DNA of 64,000 nucleotides from Leptospira sanjuanensis (GTDB taxonomy: Bacteria > Spirochaetota > Leptospiria > Leptospirales > Leptospiraceae), in NCBI RefSeq assembly GCF_022267375.1, contig NZ_JAIZBH010000001.1:3913363-3977362 (forward strand), written 5' to 3'. Of the stretch, positions 30,943 through 45,110 are shown one piece after another. A model generated the notes under the pieces. It was not told the DNA's origin, did no database searches, and saw only the letters and a list, made by a program, of their open reading frames with translations. Position 1 is the stretch's first letter; each line of letters starts with the position of its first letter. A program made the position numbers and the translations under genes.

Positions 30943-31142
30943 ATCCGAGCTCGACTGATTGCAACCGAATCGCTCTTTCGATGCCGATAGGATCAGCGGG
31001 AAGGAAATGGGACAAACGGAATGATACGCTCGGAAAAGGTGAAATGCTTTTGCAAGAACAGTTTCCATCAAATGGTTTGTCGGAACAATTTTATAAAGTA
31101 ATAAAATAGAATTGTAAGGTTGAACGAAGTTACCGCAAAAGC

Positions 31143-31472
31143 TCACTCGACCGGTTTAAAAAGATCCTTCACTGCGTCCTTAGCTTTGGATTGATTGAAA
31201 TCTTCGCGATCGATCAAGATCAGATCGAGACCCTCCTTTTCAAGACGATTGAGAATTTTCGCGATCTCTGAAGGTGATTTGGAGTTCGTAGCTAAATAAC
31301 GAAACTTCGTTTTGCATTCCGGACATGAACTATCCTTCGTATAATTCAAACCGAGGTGCTTGCAGTTTCCGCAAGTTCCATACAGGTCGTCGATCAACAA
31401 TAACCGGGAAGAAACTTCGGAAACGCTTAACTTATTCCAAACACGGATGTATTTTTTATCGTCGGCTTGCAT
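31143..31472 (-). CDS. Small zinc-ribbon protein, hypothetical
   Basis: 109 residues with a four-cysteine zinc ribbon (CGNCKHLGLNYTKDSSCPEC, spacing CxxC...CxxC at about residues 34-53) flanked by helices. The C-terminal half has SPSEIAKILNRLEKEGLDLILIDRED. Function unknown. It follows the aminotransferase gene by 29 bases on the same strand. Confidence 0.65.
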   Translation of the reverse strand: MQADDKKYIRVWNKLSVSEVSSRLLLIDDLYGTCGNCKHLGLNYTKDSSCPECKTKFRYLATNSKSPSEIAKILNRLEKEGLDLILIDREDFNQSKAKDAVKDLFKPVE

Positions 31473-31501
31473 GACTTCCTTTGGATACTTCGATTTTCTT
31501 C

Positions 31502-32740
31502 TTAGTCAAGACAAAACCGAACCGCTTCGTCGATAATATCGCAGGCGGAATTTATTTCGTCGTGTTGGATAACGAGAGGAGGAGCGAATCGAATCGTATG
31601 ATCGTGCGTTGTCTTTGCAAGAAGCCCTAATTTCAGAAGTTGATTGCACACGTCTTTCGCCGCCGACTTTCCGTTCTTTTCCTTGAATTGAATCGCGTTC
31701 AACAAACCTTTTCCGCGCACCGCTTCGATCGCATTTTCGTATTTGGATTTCAGACGATCCATTCTCTTGCGGAAGACTTCCCCCATTTGAAAAGAATTTT
31801 CTGGCATTTTTTCTTCGATCAAAACTTGAACCGCACGTTTTGCAACGGCGCATGCGAGCGGATTTCCTCCGTAAGTGGAACCGTGTTCTCCCGGTCGAAT
31901 CGTCAACATCACTTCGTCACTGGACAAAACTCCGGATACGGGAAGAATTCCGCCGGACAACGCTTTTCCCAAAACGAGAATGTCCGGCTTTACGTTTTCA
32001 TAATCCGCCGCGAGAAGTTTTCCCGTTCTTCCTAAACCGGTTTGCACTTCGTCAAGAATTAACAATGCCCCCGCTTCGTTGCAAAGACGTTTGCTTTCCG
32101 CGAGATAACCTTCGTTCGGAACGATGATTCCCGCTTCTCCCTGAATCGGCTCGACCATAAAGCCCGCGACATTCTCATCTTGCAAAGCGAGTTTCAACGC
32201 ATTCAAATCGTTAAACGGAATGATTTCAAAGCCGGGAACAAACGGACCGAATCCTCTCGTGCTCAAAGGATCGGTGGACGCAGAAATTGCTCCGATGCTT
32301 CTTCCCCAAAAATTCCCGGAAGCGAAAAGAATCTTCGCTTTGTTTTCAGGAATTCCTTTTACTTTATAACCCCACTTTCTGCAAAGTTTCACCGAGGTTT
32401 CGGCGGCTTCGACGCCGGTGTTCATGGGAAGAAGCCTTTGATAACCGAGTAAGTTCGTTAGATATTCCTCATATTCTCCGAGTTGAGAATTATAGAAGGC
32501 TCTCGATGTCAGAGTGAGTTTTTGAGATTGTTCGATCAAAGTCCGAACGATTTCAGGATGACAATGTCCTTGATTGACCGCCGAATACGCGGATAAAAAA
32601 TCAAAATAGCGTTTTCCTTCGACGTCGTATAAATAAATTCTTTCGCCTCGCTCCAATACGACGGGCAACGGTTCGTAATTCGAAGCTCCGAAATTATTTT
32701 CCAATCGAATGTAATAGGATGAATCCTTAACGAGAGACAT
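31502..32740 (-). CDS. rocD: Ornithine-oxo-acid aminotransferase
   Basis: 412 residues, class III aminotransferase of fold type I. The PLP lysine is in [24 protein letters not shown] and [13 protein letters not shown] are family blocks, and [15 protein letters not shown] is specific to ornithine aminotransferase. It converts ornithine and 2-oxoglutarate to glutamate semialdehyde and glutamate, linking arginine/ornithine to proline metabolism. Acetylornithine aminotransferase is a weaker alternative. Confidence 0.9.
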   Translation of the reverse strand: MSLVKDSSYYIRLENNFGASNYEPLPVVLERGERIYLYDVEGKRYFDFLSAYSAVNQGHCHPEIVRTLIEQSQKLTLTSRAFYNSQLGEYEEYLTNLLGYQRLLPMNTGVEAAETSVKLCRKWGYKVKGIPENKAKILFASGNFWGRSIGAISASTDPLSTRGFGPFVPGFEIIPFNDLNALKLALQDENVAGFMVEPIQGEAGIIVPNEGYLAESKRLCNEAGALLILDEVQTGLGRTGKLLAADYENVKPDILVLGKALSGGILPVSGVLSSDEVMLTIRPGEHGSTYGGNPLACAVAKRAVQVLIEEKMPENSFQMGEVFRKRMDRLKSKYENAIEAVRGKGLLNAIQFKEKNGKSAAKDVCNQLLKLGLLAKTTHDHTIRFAPPLVIQHDEINSACDIIDEAVRFCLD

Positions 32741-32904
32741 ACTTCCTATTGAAGAACAAGATTCGACCGATACAAGGAAATTTTTATCCAGTATTGAAAC
32801 AGGATTTTTTTCTTTCTAAAAACGATTCTCGATTCTTTTCCCTTGACTTTTACTTTTTACGAAATCAAATTCTCGGAAAGTTTCGGAGCGTTCAGGAATA
32901 TACA

Positions 32905-33279
32905 ATGAAGATTTCATCGATAAGAATTTATCTCATCCTTTTCGTTACATTTATTACAATCGGGAATTGTATTTACACGAATGTAAAAACCCCCGGCTGG
33001 TTCTATTCACAAAGTTATACGGACGTCCGCGGAATGGAACCTGTTGGAAAACTTTCGGGACAATCCTGCGGAGAAAGTTGGCTTTGGCTCGTTTATACGG
33101 GCGACGAAAGTTACGAAGCCGCCGTTCAAAACGCGATTCAGGATAAAGCGGATCTTCTCTTCGACGTTCAAACGGATTATTACATCAAATCGATATTCTT
33201 TAATCTCTATTTTTATAAATGCACGCGGGTCACGGGAATCGGCGTAAAACTTCCTCAAAGATTGATGAAGAAAGAGTAA
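32905..33279 (+). CDS. TRL-like lipoprotein
   Basis: 124 residues from an ATG with AGGA upstream. Signal peptide with lipobox TIGNC. The mature part contains TPGWFYSQSYTDVRG and GESWLWLVYTGDESYEAAVQNA, matching the TRL-like family (small lipoproteins of unknown function). The frame is open 52 codons further upstream without signal character. Followed after six bases by another lipoprotein gene. Confidence 0.8.
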   Translation: MKISSIRIYLILFVTFITIGNCIYTNVKTPGWFYSQSYTDVRGMEPVGKLSGQSCGESWLWLVYTGDESYEAAVQNAIQDKADLLFDVQTDYYIKSIFFNLYFYKCTRVTGIGVKLPQRLMKKE

Positions 33280-33285
33280 AAAGAA

Positions 33286-33873
33286 ATGGGCCTTCGTCTT
33301 AAAATTCTCGCCTTATTTTTATTAGGCGCGATTTTGCTTTTAAACTGCGCTCTTCCGATCGGAAGCCGTAGAACGCTCGTAAAACGGAATCCGATGCCTT
33401 ATCCCACGGAGCCCGTTTTGTCCGTCGAAAATCAGGTTTCGATTGCGGGAACGTATTTCAGAGATCCGTCGATTCATTACGGAAATGCGTCCACAAGGCT
33501 GCGTTTGTTCGGATTCGATGGATTCATCCATTCCACTTCTTCTCTTCCGCATAAGGATATGTTTCACGGCTCTCTCGACGATTGGGATTGGTCCAAACAT
33601 AGAATCATTCGTTTCGAAGGACAAAGTCAAGGTTGTCAAAGAGGGGTTACTTTGATTCTTCCTTTGAGACAAGGTGAACGGGAAGCCTTGGTGCCGGTCT
33701 CTTTCGTTTTCGGCAAGACGAGTTTTTATGACGAACTCAAACAAGAGATGGAAAAGAACAGGATCAAAGCTATGTTCGATTCAAGATTGGACATCGAGCA
33801 AACCGCGTATCTATTCTTCTTAATCCAAAAAAGATGCATTCGTTTTCGAAGTTATGCTATTCAGGAATTTTAA
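33286..33873 (+). CDS. Putative lipoprotein, hypothetical
   Basis: 195 residues; signal peptide [21 protein letters not shown] ends in a lipobox. The rest (beta-rich, conserved-looking [18 protein letters not shown]) is not recognised. AAAAGAAATG context six bases after the TRL-like stop indicates one operon. Confidence 0.7.
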   Translation: MGLRLKILALFLLGAILLLNCALPIGSRRTLVKRNPMPYPTEPVLSVENQVSIAGTYFRDPSIHYGNASTRLRLFGFDGFIHSTSSLPHKDMFHGSLDDWDWSKHRIIRFEGQSQGCQRGVTLILPLRQGEREALVPVSFVFGKTSFYDELKQEMEKNRIKAMFDSRLDIEQTAYLFFLIQKRCIRFRSYAIQEF

Positions 33874-33891
33874 CGGAATTTCATTGAGTCT

Positions 33892-34278
33892 ATGATAGGA
33901 AAACAAAAAACGATTCTCATCCTTTCCGCTTTATCCGGATTTTTAGGAGTTGCGTTAGGCGCCTTTGGTGCTCACGCCCTCAAATCCTTTTTAAGCGCAC
34001 AAATGCTCGTCATCTACGAAACCGGAAACCGTTATCACTTGATTCATAGCATTCCTCCTTTGCTTTTAGCTTTAACCGGATATGCCAGTACGAACCGACT
34101 TGCTTGGATTTCCTCGATTTTATTTTTAACGGGAATTCTTATCTTCTCCGGTTCTTTATACATATTGGCGATCACGGAAGTTCGGATTTTAGGAGCGATC
34201 ACTCCGATCGGAGGCGTTTCCTTTTTGGCGGCGTGGGCCCTTCTCGGATTTTCCGCGTTTACGAAGAAGAACGACTAA
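33892..34278 (+). CDS. DUF423 family inner-membrane protein
   Basis: 128 residues with four helices. GVALGAFGAHALKSFLS near the N-terminus and GSLYILAITEVRILGAITP near the C-terminus are the DUF423 (YgdD) pattern. Function unknown. Last gene of the three-gene plus-strand run; stop overlaps the convergent stop by three bases. Confidence 0.88.
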   Translation: MIGKQKTILILSALSGFLGVALGAFGAHALKSFLSAQMLVIYETGNRYHLIHSIPPLLLALTGYASTNRLAWISSILFLTGILIFSGSLYILAITEVRILGAITPIGGVSFLAAWALLGFSAFTKKND

Positions 34279-34628
34279 CGTTTCGTTCCATAATAAAATT
34301 TGCCTTTTTTCTCGATCAGTTTTCGCGTAATCAAACCTTCCGCGATGATCAAAAGTCCCTGGACTGCGGATTCTTTTTTGGAAGTTTCCGCGTCCTTTTG
34401 TTCGGTCATCAACTGATGAACATATTGTCTTCGATTGTTTTCCAAGACTCCGAGCATAGAGCCGCAAACCTTGCTGTCTCCGATCAAAAAAGCCAACGCT
34501 AGGGTTTGTGGAGGCGTTTCGTTGCAAAGATAATAGAGCGCGAGATTGTCAAAGTAAGAAAGTTCTTCAAACGACTTTACCGTGAGTTCTTCTTTTTCAT
34601 CCATGTTTAATCGATTCCAATTCGACAA
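34275..34628 (-). CDS. Hypothetical protein
   Basis: 117 residues, mostly helical, containing [20 protein letters not shown] and [19 protein letters not shown]. No family recognised. Its start lies 32 bases inside the end of the M32 gene on the same strand, so it is probably translated by coupling. Confidence 0.6.
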   Translation of the reverse strand: MSNWNRLNMDEKEELTVKSFEELSYFDNLALYYLCNETPPQTLALAFLIGDSKVCGSMLGVLENNRRQYVHQLMTEQKDAETSKKESAVQGLLIIAEGLITRKLIEKKGKFYYGTKR

Positions 34629-36150
34629 GCTTTTGTTCGAGATATTTTACGAGATGGGAAGAATCCGGATCGGAACCGGTCGCTGATCGAACAAGATCCT
34701 CCGCGGATTCGTATTTTCCCTTCCAATGGACATTTTTCCTCAGCCAATTGAGGAGAGAAGAAAAGTCTTGGTCCTTCCTTACTTCCGCCGCAAAATTCGG
34801 ATTCTCTTTGGAGAACGCTTGAAAGAGCTGGGCAGAATAAATATTTCCGAGCGTGTAAGTCGGAAAGTAACCAAAGGCGCCGCCGCTCCAATGAACGTCC
34901 TGCAAAACTCCTTCGCGATCGGAAGGAACGTCGATTCCGAATAAATCCTTCATCTTGGAATTCCATATCTCCGGCAGCTCCGCAACTTGTATCTTACAGT
35001 TGATGAGTTCCCTTTCAATTTCAAAACGGAGAATGATATGAAGATTGTACGTGATCTGATCCGCTTCCACTCGAATCAAAGACGGGGAAGATTGATTGAT
35101 ATACGAAAAAAGTTTCGAGAAATTCAGTTCGTTTTCTTGGACGTTTAAAGTCTTGAGAAGAATCGGATAATACATCTCCCAGAATTCTTTCGATCTTCCC
35201 ACTTGATTTTCCCATAGTCTGCTCTGTGATTCGTGAATTCCCAAGGAAACGGAATCGTGCAACGGAGAAGGACCGCCCTCGATTTCGGATATTCCCGCTT
35301 CGTAGAGAGAATGCCCGGTTTCATGCAAAATACTGAATATAGAGGAAAGGGGATCTTTCAGATCGTAACGAGTCGTGATCCGTTTGTCCTTACCCCCGAG
35401 CGAAGTTGAAAACGGATGCTCGCTCGGGTCGAGACGCGAAATTTTCGTAGACAATCCTAAAATCGAAGGTAGGATTTCTCCGAGTTGTTTTTGAAGAAAG
35501 ATCGGAATCTCCCTCGGAAACGGATTTGAGAATTTCTTTCCTCTTGCGACCAAAGGTTTTAAGGAATTCTTTAGATTAAAAAATAACTTTTCTAAGTTCG
35601 CAGCTCTTTCGCCGGGTTCATAACCTTCCAGCAAAGCGTCATACGCTTCCGTTTGATAACCGTAACACTCGGCTTGTTTTCTGCTGAGTTCCACGATCTT
35701 GGAAAGAATCGGAGCGAAATCCGCAAATCGATTCTCCTTTCTTGCTTTAGCCCAAACCGCGTGAGCCTTGCTTGTGGTTACGGAAAATTCCTCCACAAGT
35801 TCTTGTGAAAGACGTCGGGAACGATCGAGATCCTTGAACAAGATTTCGAATTCAACCTTACGTTCCTTTTGGCCTGGAAGATTCTTTTGCTCGTTTTCGT
35901 TTCTTGCCTTATCAGCAAGTTTGTAAAAACTTTCACCCGCATATTTCGAATGAATCAATCCGGAAAGAAGGCCAATCTGCGATCCTCTCTCGGCTCTTCC
36001 TTCCTCGGGTAGCGTGATCTCTGAATCCCAGTGAAGGACGCTTAGAATATTTCTGAGCGTGGAGATCTCTTGATAAACGGATCTGTATTCCGCAAAAGAT
36101 TTTAGTTCGGTCCGAATCGATTCGGGAAAAAGGTTCTCGTACTCTTTCAT
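34597..36150 (-). CDS. M32 family carboxypeptidase (Taq type)
   Basis: 517 residues from the ATG of MKEYENLF. Zinc-binding motif [13 protein letters not shown] with H276 and H280, followed by [13 protein letters not shown], where the third ligand glutamate is expected. Family length is about 500. It removes C-terminal residues from peptides. A 17-residue longer start (36201) is possible. tRNA-Gly lies divergent just upstream. Confidence 0.88.
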   Translation of the reverse strand: MKEYENLFPESIRTELKSFAEYRSVYQEISTLRNILSVLHWDSEITLPEEGRAERGSQIGLLSGLIHSKYAGESFYKLADKARNENEQKNLPGQKERKVEFEILFKDLDRSRRLSQELVEEFSVTTSKAHAVWAKARKENRFADFAPILSKIVELSRKQAECYGYQTEAYDALLEGYEPGERAANLEKLFFNLKNSLKPLVARGKKFSNPFPREIPIFLQKQLGEILPSILGLSTKISRLDPSEHPFSTSLGGKDKRITTRYDLKDPLSSIFSILHETGHSLYEAGISEIEGGPSPLHDSVSLGIHESQSRLWENQVGRSKEFWEMYYPILLKTLNVQENELNFSKLFSYINQSSPSLIRVEADQITYNLHIILRFEIERELINCKIQVAELPEIWNSKMKDLFGIDVPSDREGVLQDVHWSGGAFGYFPTYTLGNIYSAQLFQAFSKENPNFAAEVRKDQDFSSLLNWLRKNVHWKGKYESAEDLVRSATGSDPDSSHLVKYLEQKLVELESIKHG

Positions 36151-36225
36151 CTCAGTGGATAGTAAAAAATCTTCTTTTAGATTGACAAGTACCCTACCCA
36201 CAAAAAAATGATTTTTGCACGATAA

Positions 36226-36606
<381 letters not shown>

Positions 36607-37221
36607 ATGAACCGTAACCGTTTTTCCATTTTTCTATTATTGACCGTTTTAATTCCGTTTAGCCTTTCTTCTCAAAACGAAACGATCAACGTAACAACTA
36701 ACTCGTGGCCTAAAGATCTATCGTCTTTTGATACGTTTCGAAACGAACAATCCACGACCCCGCAAGGCGCACTGATTTCGCTCGTTGCGGCTTTGGATCT
36801 ATATTCAAAAAACAAGGAAGAGGGGATAAAGGCTTTGATTCTTGTGGTGGATTCTTCCCATCTTTCGCAGGATACAAACGGGTACAAAGGATTCTCGTTA
36901 AGCAGAAATCTAACGGACCTCGTCAAAAGACAAATCGAACAACATCCGTATTTAATCGGCTCTTACCTTCCCGGATCGTCCGCTTCGAACGGTTATGTTC
37001 CCGGCGGCGCGCCCTATTCATTTACGATCACGGCAAACCGCTTCAGTGGAACGGAAGAATCCGGGCAAAGAAAATTATTCATCCCTTCCTCAGGAGCGGA
37101 CAGCGCAAGACCGGTTACGTTAAAGCGAAATGCAAAGGGCGTGTGGAAGGCGCAGGAATTTTCCAGTCTTTTAGTCGGAATCAAAAAGCCCGTTACTAAA
37201 AACGCGGCCGACGATCTTTGA
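36607..37221 (+). CDS. Hypothetical secreted protein
   Basis: 204 residues with a clear signal peptide (MNRNRFSIFLLLTVLIPFSL, cleavage near LSSQ) and GGAGGAG-type ribosome site. Mature part includes TPQGALISLVAALDLYSKNKEEG and RNAKGVWKAQEFSSL. Small periplasmic or exported protein of unknown function, no neighbours in operon. Confidence 0.7.
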   Translation: MNRNRFSIFLLLTVLIPFSLSSQNETINVTTNSWPKDLSSFDTFRNEQSTTPQGALISLVAALDLYSKNKEEGIKALILVVDSSHLSQDTNGYKGFSLSRNLTDLVKRQIEQHPYLIGSYLPGSSASNGYVPGGAPYSFTITANRFSGTEESGQRKLFIPSSGADSARPVTLKRNAKGVWKAQEFSSLLVGIKKPVTKNAADDL

Positions 37222-37277
37222 TAGATTGTTATATTCAGGAATTCTTATATTTAAATTTCGATCGGGAGCTGCAACCG

Positions 37278-37312
37278 TAAGACAAGAAATCGGTTCCGAC
37301 TTTGGAACCGAT
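37278..37312 (-). terminator. Possible terminator for the lpxD unit
   Basis: On the minus strand ATCGGTTCC, loop AAAGTC, GGAACCGAT, then TTTCTTGTCTT. The stem is perfect over nine bases; the T-run is imperfect. Confidence 0.5.
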
Positions 37313-37335
37313 CCGAGGAATTTGAAAATCCGATT

Positions 37336-37575
37336 CTATCTCTGAATCGAATTTTCAGATCGATTGTTTTGTATCTCATTCAGGAAAACTATATTGGTCG
37401 GGTTGTTTTCCAAAATGCTATCGGCGAGGGTCTCCAACAACTTTCCGATTCTTTTACTTTGGGAAAGATCCGGCTTACGGGAGATTTTATCCGGCTGATT
37501 TTCCGGGTTATCTTCGTTCGCTCGGGAATACACGGGAATCCTCCAAAAGGGTGTAAGGGAAAGAATGCGCCGCAT
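37336..37575 (-). CDS. Small hypothetical protein downstream of lpxD
   Basis: 79 residues, hydrophilic apart from the start (MRRILSLTPFWRIPVYSR), with codon use like the neighbours. Starts 18 bases after the lpxD stop, so it may be co-transcribed; no clear ribosome site. Not recognised. Could be non-coding. Confidence 0.45.
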   Translation of the reverse strand: MRRILSLTPFWRIPVYSRANEDNPENQPDKISRKPDLSQSKRIGKLLETLADSILENNPTNIVFLNEIQNNRSENSIQR

Positions 37576-37593
37576 TTTTAAGACCTGTCAAGC

Positions 37594-38652
37594 TCAATCC
37601 TTCTCCTCGATTTTAATTCCCGCGTGTTTTTCCAGCTCTTTGACTCGTTTAGCCCATTTTTGAAAGTTCACGAGATTGTGGATGTTTACGCGCACTTTTT
37701 GAAATTCCGGAAAGGTTAAACCGTAATCCCAGCCCACGAAGATATCTTTTTTCTTGGGAGAATTTCGCAGCGAGGTTCCGCCCGCGATGATCGTTCCCGC
37801 AGGAACATGAAGATGATCGGCAACCGCACAAGCTCCGCCGATGATCACGTCGTCTTCGACGATCGTGCTTCCGGCAACGCCGCTTTGTCCGGCGATGATG
37901 ATATTCTTTCCCAAGACGCAGTTATGCGCGACGTGAACCATATTATCGAATTTGCATCCGTTTCCGATGACTGTGTCTTCCAACCCGCCTCGATCGACCG
38001 CACATAAGGAACCCATCTCCACATCGTCTCCGATGATCACTCCGCCGACTTGAGGAATTTTCGTATGCGTTCCGTTTACGGTAACGAATTTAAAACCGTC
38101 TCCGCCGATCGAACAATTTCCCGAACAGATAAAACGTTTCCCGATGATCACTCCGTGCTGAATGGAAGAATTCGGACCGATATGAGAACCTTCTCCGATC
38201 GTCACGTTACGCGAAATTTTCACTCCGTCTTCCAAATATGTGTTCGCACCGATCACTGAGTTTTCACCGATCACTACATATTCTCCGACAGTAACTCCCG
38301 CTCCCAATTTCGCGCTTGGATGAATCAACGCCGTGGAAGAAATTTTTCCGGAAGGGACATAAGGAGGATAGAGAGCATTTAGGACTTCCGCAAGACTCAG
38401 TTCAGGATTCGATACGACAAGGCACGGCAAGGAAATTTCACGTGAGAATTCTTCCGTTGTAAGAACGACGCTGGAAAGAGTCTTCTTCGCGTCGCTTAAC
38501 ATTTTCTTATTGGAAAGAAAGCTGATGGAGCCGTTCGCTCCCGGAGTAAGAGTCGCGACCTTATCGATCAAAATCGATTCCGGTGTTTGCGTATTGACGA
38601 TCTTAGATCCGCCGATTTTTTTAGCGAGATCCGAAAGATTGATTTGGGGCAT
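37594..38652 (-). CDS. lpxD: UDP-3-O-acylglucosamine N-acyltransferase
   Basis: 352 residues from the ATG with GAGGGA upstream (a longer frame adds ten residues). N-terminal uridine-binding domain, then a long run of hexapeptide repeats ([18 protein letters not shown] and onward) with the catalytic histidine in [10 protein letters not shown], and a C-terminal helical extension. Third step of lipid A synthesis. Stands apart from other lpx genes, as is common for the extra LpxD copies of leptospires. Confidence 0.93.
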   Translation of the reverse strand: MPQINLSDLAKKIGGSKIVNTQTPESILIDKVATLTPGANGSISFLSNKKMLSDAKKTLSSVVLTTEEFSREISLPCLVVSNPELSLAEVLNALYPPYVPSGKISSTALIHPSAKLGAGVTVGEYVVIGENSVIGANTYLEDGVKISRNVTIGEGSHIGPNSSIQHGVIIGKRFICSGNCSIGGDGFKFVTVNGTHTKIPQVGGVIIGDDVEMGSLCAVDRGGLEDTVIGNGCKFDNMVHVAHNCVLGKNIIIAGQSGVAGSTIVEDDVIIGGACAVADHLHVPAGTIIAGGTSLRNSPKKKDIFVGWDYGLTFPEFQKVRVNIHNLVNFQKWAKRVKELEKHAGIKIEEKD

Positions 38653-38936
38653 GTTTCCCTCGTTTTTAATAGGTGGATACACGGAGAAATCAGCGATTCA
38701 CGGAGTCACTCAAAAAAAGAAAACTTACCCGCTCCGCAGCTTATCAAGTTATAAGAATTATTAAAGGCTCTATCAAAATGACCGCTTCGTGCGGCATTTG
38801 CACATTTTGATCGATGAAAATCCCGATTTTGAAACAGCTTCAAGTTTGCGGAAATATCCCGTTTGACGAAATGCCTTCCCCTAAAACCATGTAGGAAATT
38901 TGGAAAATTCTTCATTTTTAGGAATTGTACTCGCTC

Positions 38937-39869
<933 letters not shown>

Positions 39870-39896
39870 TCGTATTCTAAATTCTTAAAATTCGAA

Positions 39897-39930
39897 GCCG
39901 AAGGAAATTTTGATTTCTTTCGGCTTTTTT
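39897..39930 (+). terminator. Intrinsic terminator after FNR
   Basis: GCCGAAGGAAA, loop, TTTCTTTCGGC with one G-U pair, then TTTTTT. 28 bases after the stop codon. Confidence 0.85.
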
Positions 39931-40095
39931 ATTTTGAAATCCTGATCGAATCAAAAAACGGATCGATGAAATTTGCATCCGTTGTTATTACTGGTATAAG
40001 AATTACATTTATTTGTGCATTTGTGAATCGTCTCCTGAATGTCGGCTCCACCGGCAGCCTTCCTAAGTTCGGGTGCGGTTCCGGGAGAATTGTGA

Positions 40096-40311
40096 ATGGG
40101 AATTATCCGTGACGTAGACAAGGGCAGAGGAGAAGTGATTCGGGTGGAAGTATCCGAATACAAAGGAACTAAATATCTGAACCTTCGAGTTTGGTATACG
40201 GACAAAGACGGCGAAAAAAAACCGACTCAAAAAGGAATCGCCATTCCGCCCGAACTCTACGACGAAATCAGAGAAGCGGTAATCGAAGCGGAAAGCGAAG
40301 TCAAAGAATAG
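40096..40311 (+). CDS. PC4/YdbC-like single-stranded nucleic acid-binding protein
   Basis: 71 residues. [23 protein letters not shown] followed by [20 protein letters not shown] is the PC4 (transcriptional coactivator p15) fold: four strands and one helix. Bacterial members bind single-stranded DNA and RNA as dimers. GGGAG is nine bases before the ATG. Convergent with the VWA-STAS gene. Confidence 0.85.
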   Translation: MGIIRDVDKGRGEVIRVEVSEYKGTKYLNLRVWYTDKDGEKKPTQKGIAIPPELYDEIREAVIEAESEVKE

Positions 40312-40332
40312 CTCGGCCGCTTGCGATGTGAT

Positions 40333-41952
40333 TCAAAGGCTTCTTTCCTGGATCACATCGTTGATGACGATCCGGGCAGCTTCTTCCGTATCCGCGACCC
40401 GAATGTGACTTTCCAATCTTGTGATCGAGAAAACCTTTTTCACAGAATCTCTTAAATCGGAAACGACCAACTCGCCGCCTCTTCTTTTCAACCAACCTGA
40501 AATCTGAATCAAGGTGCCGATCGCCGACGAATCGATATAAGAGGAAGCTTTCAGATTGATGACGATAAACCGAAACCCTTCGTGCATTTTTTCCTGAATG
40601 TTGGTTTTCAACTCGGGACATTTATACAAATCGATATCGCCCGTTGATTTATATACGAAGATTTGATCGTGATATTCGATATCCTCCGAAATGGGATCGA
40701 TGTTTCTATATTGGATGTCCGAAGCGCCGGCCATCAGATGTTTTCCGGCCGTTTTCGAATTCTCCTTAATCTTCGCTTCCAGAGCCTCCAGACGCGATTT
40801 CAAAGAACTCATAACTTCGGGGGCGAGATCGATCTGATGATCCACTTCCTTAATCAACGCACTCAGGATTTTAGAAGCTTCTTCCAACGAACCTTCTTTG
40901 ATCAAGGAACTGGCCTTTTTCAAAGCCTTTCCCGATTTTGCGACGATCGTTTCCACGATCACGTCCGCGTCTTCTTTGACCGATTGGGATTTCCAATCCG
41001 GCTTTAACTCGAACTCGACGTTTTCCAATTTCATCTTATCGCTAAGATTGTAAAACGAACTCGATATTTTGATTCCCCCGATTTGATCCGAATTGTGGAT
41101 CAGATTTTCAGGATGTGTCCTGACCCGAACCACGACGTTTCTAATGTCGTCCGCGCGCATATCTCCGCATTGAAGAACGACCGATTTGATTCTGCTCGGT
41201 TGATCCGGATCCATTTCGGTATAAAAGGGAATGTCGCTTATCAATTCTAAGAACTCCACGTCTTTCCCGAACAAAACTTTCGTCTCGATGGATTGCGCGT
41301 ATAAGGAACCGATATCTCCGAACTCGCGGAAAAAAATATCTCCGGTTCCTTCCGGACTTTCTATGTAATAAAAATTTCCGCCGCCGGCATCGGCAATATC
41401 CTTCAAAAGAATCTCGTTGAAGTCGTCTCCGAAACCGATAACGGTGGTTGATATTCCTTTTTTGTAATGATCGGAAGCGATCTGAATCAGATCCACCGGA
41501 TCCGTAATCCCTTGCGTAGGATTTCCGTCCGTCAATAGAATCGCGCGTTTATAAACGGATGGATCGGAAAACATCTCCAAACCGCGTAACGTGTGCAGCC
41601 ATCCCCCCGATAAGTTTGTGGAAGTTCCCGGAAGAATCGTATGAATCCGATTGACGATCGAATTTTTTTCGACGAGTTGTACGATCGGTTGAATTACGTG
41701 AATGTCTTCCGCGTAAGCGACGATGGAAAGAAAATCTCTTCGAGTCAACCAGTTGACCAAAGAGGAAGCCGCTTGAATGACCGCTTCCAACTTTTCTCCT
41801 TTCATCGACCAGCTTCTATCGATCGCCAATCCTAATACGATCGGTCTTCGATCGGGATTAGCCGCTCCGGTGGGGGAATTCAGACGGATTAAGACGGAAT
41901 TGTTTCTGTTTTCCGAGACTTCGTTATGTAAAAACTTCGCGGAGAGAATCAT
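40333..41952 (-). CDS. Fusion of von Willebrand factor A and STAS domains
   Basis: 539 residues from the ATG at 41952. Residues about 35-215 are a VWA domain with metal-ion site DRSWS (D45, S47, S49) and LLTDGNPTQGI. A middle part follows that is typical after bacterial VWA domains. The last 95 residues are a STAS domain (anti-sigma-factor antagonist type) with INLKASSYIDSSAIGTLIQI, where the serine pair after the aspartate is the usual phosphorylation region. The combination suggests a partner-switch regulator that senses or assembles a protein complex; inference only. The frame is open to 42117 but would overlap the divergent gene. Confidence 0.8.
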   Translation of the reverse strand: MILSAKFLHNEVSENRNNSVLIRLNSPTGAANPDRRPIVLGLAIDRSWSMKGEKLEAVIQAASSLVNWLTRRDFLSIVAYAEDIHVIQPIVQLVEKNSIVNRIHTILPGTSTNLSGGWLHTLRGLEMFSDPSVYKRAILLTDGNPTQGITDPVDLIQIASDHYKKGISTTVIGFGDDFNEILLKDIADAGGGNFYYIESPEGTGDIFFREFGDIGSLYAQSIETKVLFGKDVEFLELISDIPFYTEMDPDQPSRIKSVVLQCGDMRADDIRNVVVRVRTHPENLIHNSDQIGGIKISSSFYNLSDKMKLENVEFELKPDWKSQSVKEDADVIVETIVAKSGKALKKASSLIKEGSLEEASKILSALIKEVDHQIDLAPEVMSSLKSRLEALEAKIKENSKTAGKHLMAGASDIQYRNIDPISEDIEYHDQIFVYKSTGDIDLYKCPELKTNIQEKMHEGFRFIVINLKASSYIDSSAIGTLIQISGWLKRRGGELVVSDLRDSVKKVFSITRLESHIRVADTEEAARIVINDVIQERSL

Positions 41953-42010
41953 TCCGTAGAAAAAACCATTTACCGAAGGTCCGATCAAGAAGAATTTGTA
42001 GAGTATCTCT

Positions 42011-42559
42011 ATGCGCGGATCTCTAAATGATAAGAATGGAGTTGGAAAAAAACATATTCTTACGAATGCAGGCATTTCTATCGGCGAGAATTTCAATTCT
42101 TCGTTAGGCGATGTCATTCTTTCCGACTTTATACAGAGAATGGAGAATCTCGTTTTGCACGCAGGAGAAGAAATTCCCAGCTTTACTAGAATTTATCACA
42201 AGCAAGAGCTCGTCAGCGAAACGTTGAACGAAGTGGAGAAGAACAAGGATTCTTCCTTTCATAGCGAAATTCTTTGTATTCGAGACGCGAAGGAAAAACT
42301 GAAAACTCGTTATCTCTCGGATTGTATTCTCATCACATCTTTAGAGCCTTGTTTGATGTGCGCGGGAACGATTCTTCTTTCTAGAATTCCGAAAGTAATT
42401 TATCTTCTGCCTGCAAAACAGGGAGAAGGAATTTCTTCTCTGAGTATCGAAACGATCTATTCTCGAAATTTTTTCCCCGAACTCATTTGTATTCCGGCTG
42501 AGATTTCGAAAAATGCGTTCAAGTCGTTTTTCAAAGCCAGAAGAAAGAAATTCAATTGA
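42011..42559 (+). CDS. TadA-like tRNA adenosine deaminase, divergent
   Basis: 182 residues. The zinc deaminase motifs are HSE (H84, E86; canonical HAE) and EPCLMCAG (C114, C117). The N-terminal half aligns only loosely with TadA ([17 protein letters not shown] against GEVPVGAVLV). Expected role: A-to-I editing of tRNA-Arg wobble base. If no other TadA exists in the genome it would be essential. It lies just upstream of tRNA-Ser and dnaX on the same strand. Confidence 0.75.
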   Translation: MRGSLNDKNGVGKKHILTNAGISIGENFNSSLGDVILSDFIQRMENLVLHAGEEIPSFTRIYHKQELVSETLNEVEKNKDSSFHSEILCIRDAKEKLKTRYLSDCILITSLEPCLMCAGTILLSRIPKVIYLLPAKQGEGISSLSIETIYSRNFFPELICIPAEISKNAFKSFFKARRKKFN

Positions 42560-42576
42560 CGTACAGCCTCTCGACA

Positions 42577-44164
<1,588 letters not shown>

Positions 44165-44168
44165 CGTT

Positions 44169-44508
44169 ATGTTTGATAAGATCAAAAACTTTTCCGAACT
44201 TCTTTCCAACATGGGCGCTTTCCGTGAAAAAATGGAAGAGGTAAAAAAACGTATCGCTGCGATTCGCGTGATCGGCGACGCGGGAGCTGGAATGGTTACC
44301 GTTACAGCCACAGGAGAAGGTCAAATCACGAACGTATTCATCAACAAACAACTGTTCGACGCGGACGACAACAAAATGCTCGAAGACCTCGTAATGGCCG
44401 CAACAAACGACGCTCTTAAAAAAGCGAGAGAAGCGACCGCATACGAATTTCAATCTGCTTCGGGCGGTTTGGATCTTTCAGAAATTTCTAAAATGTTCGG
44501 CGGAAATC

Positions 44509-44516
<8 letters not shown>
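44169..44516 (+). CDS. ybaB: YbaB/EbfC nucleoid-associated protein
   Basis: 115 residues with the YbaB core [20 protein letters not shown] and [17 protein letters not shown]. Small DNA-binding dimer. Standard position between dnaX and recR; its TAA overlaps the recR start region. Confidence 0.92.
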
Positions 44517-45102
<586 letters not shown>

Positions 45103-45110
45103 GTGAATTC

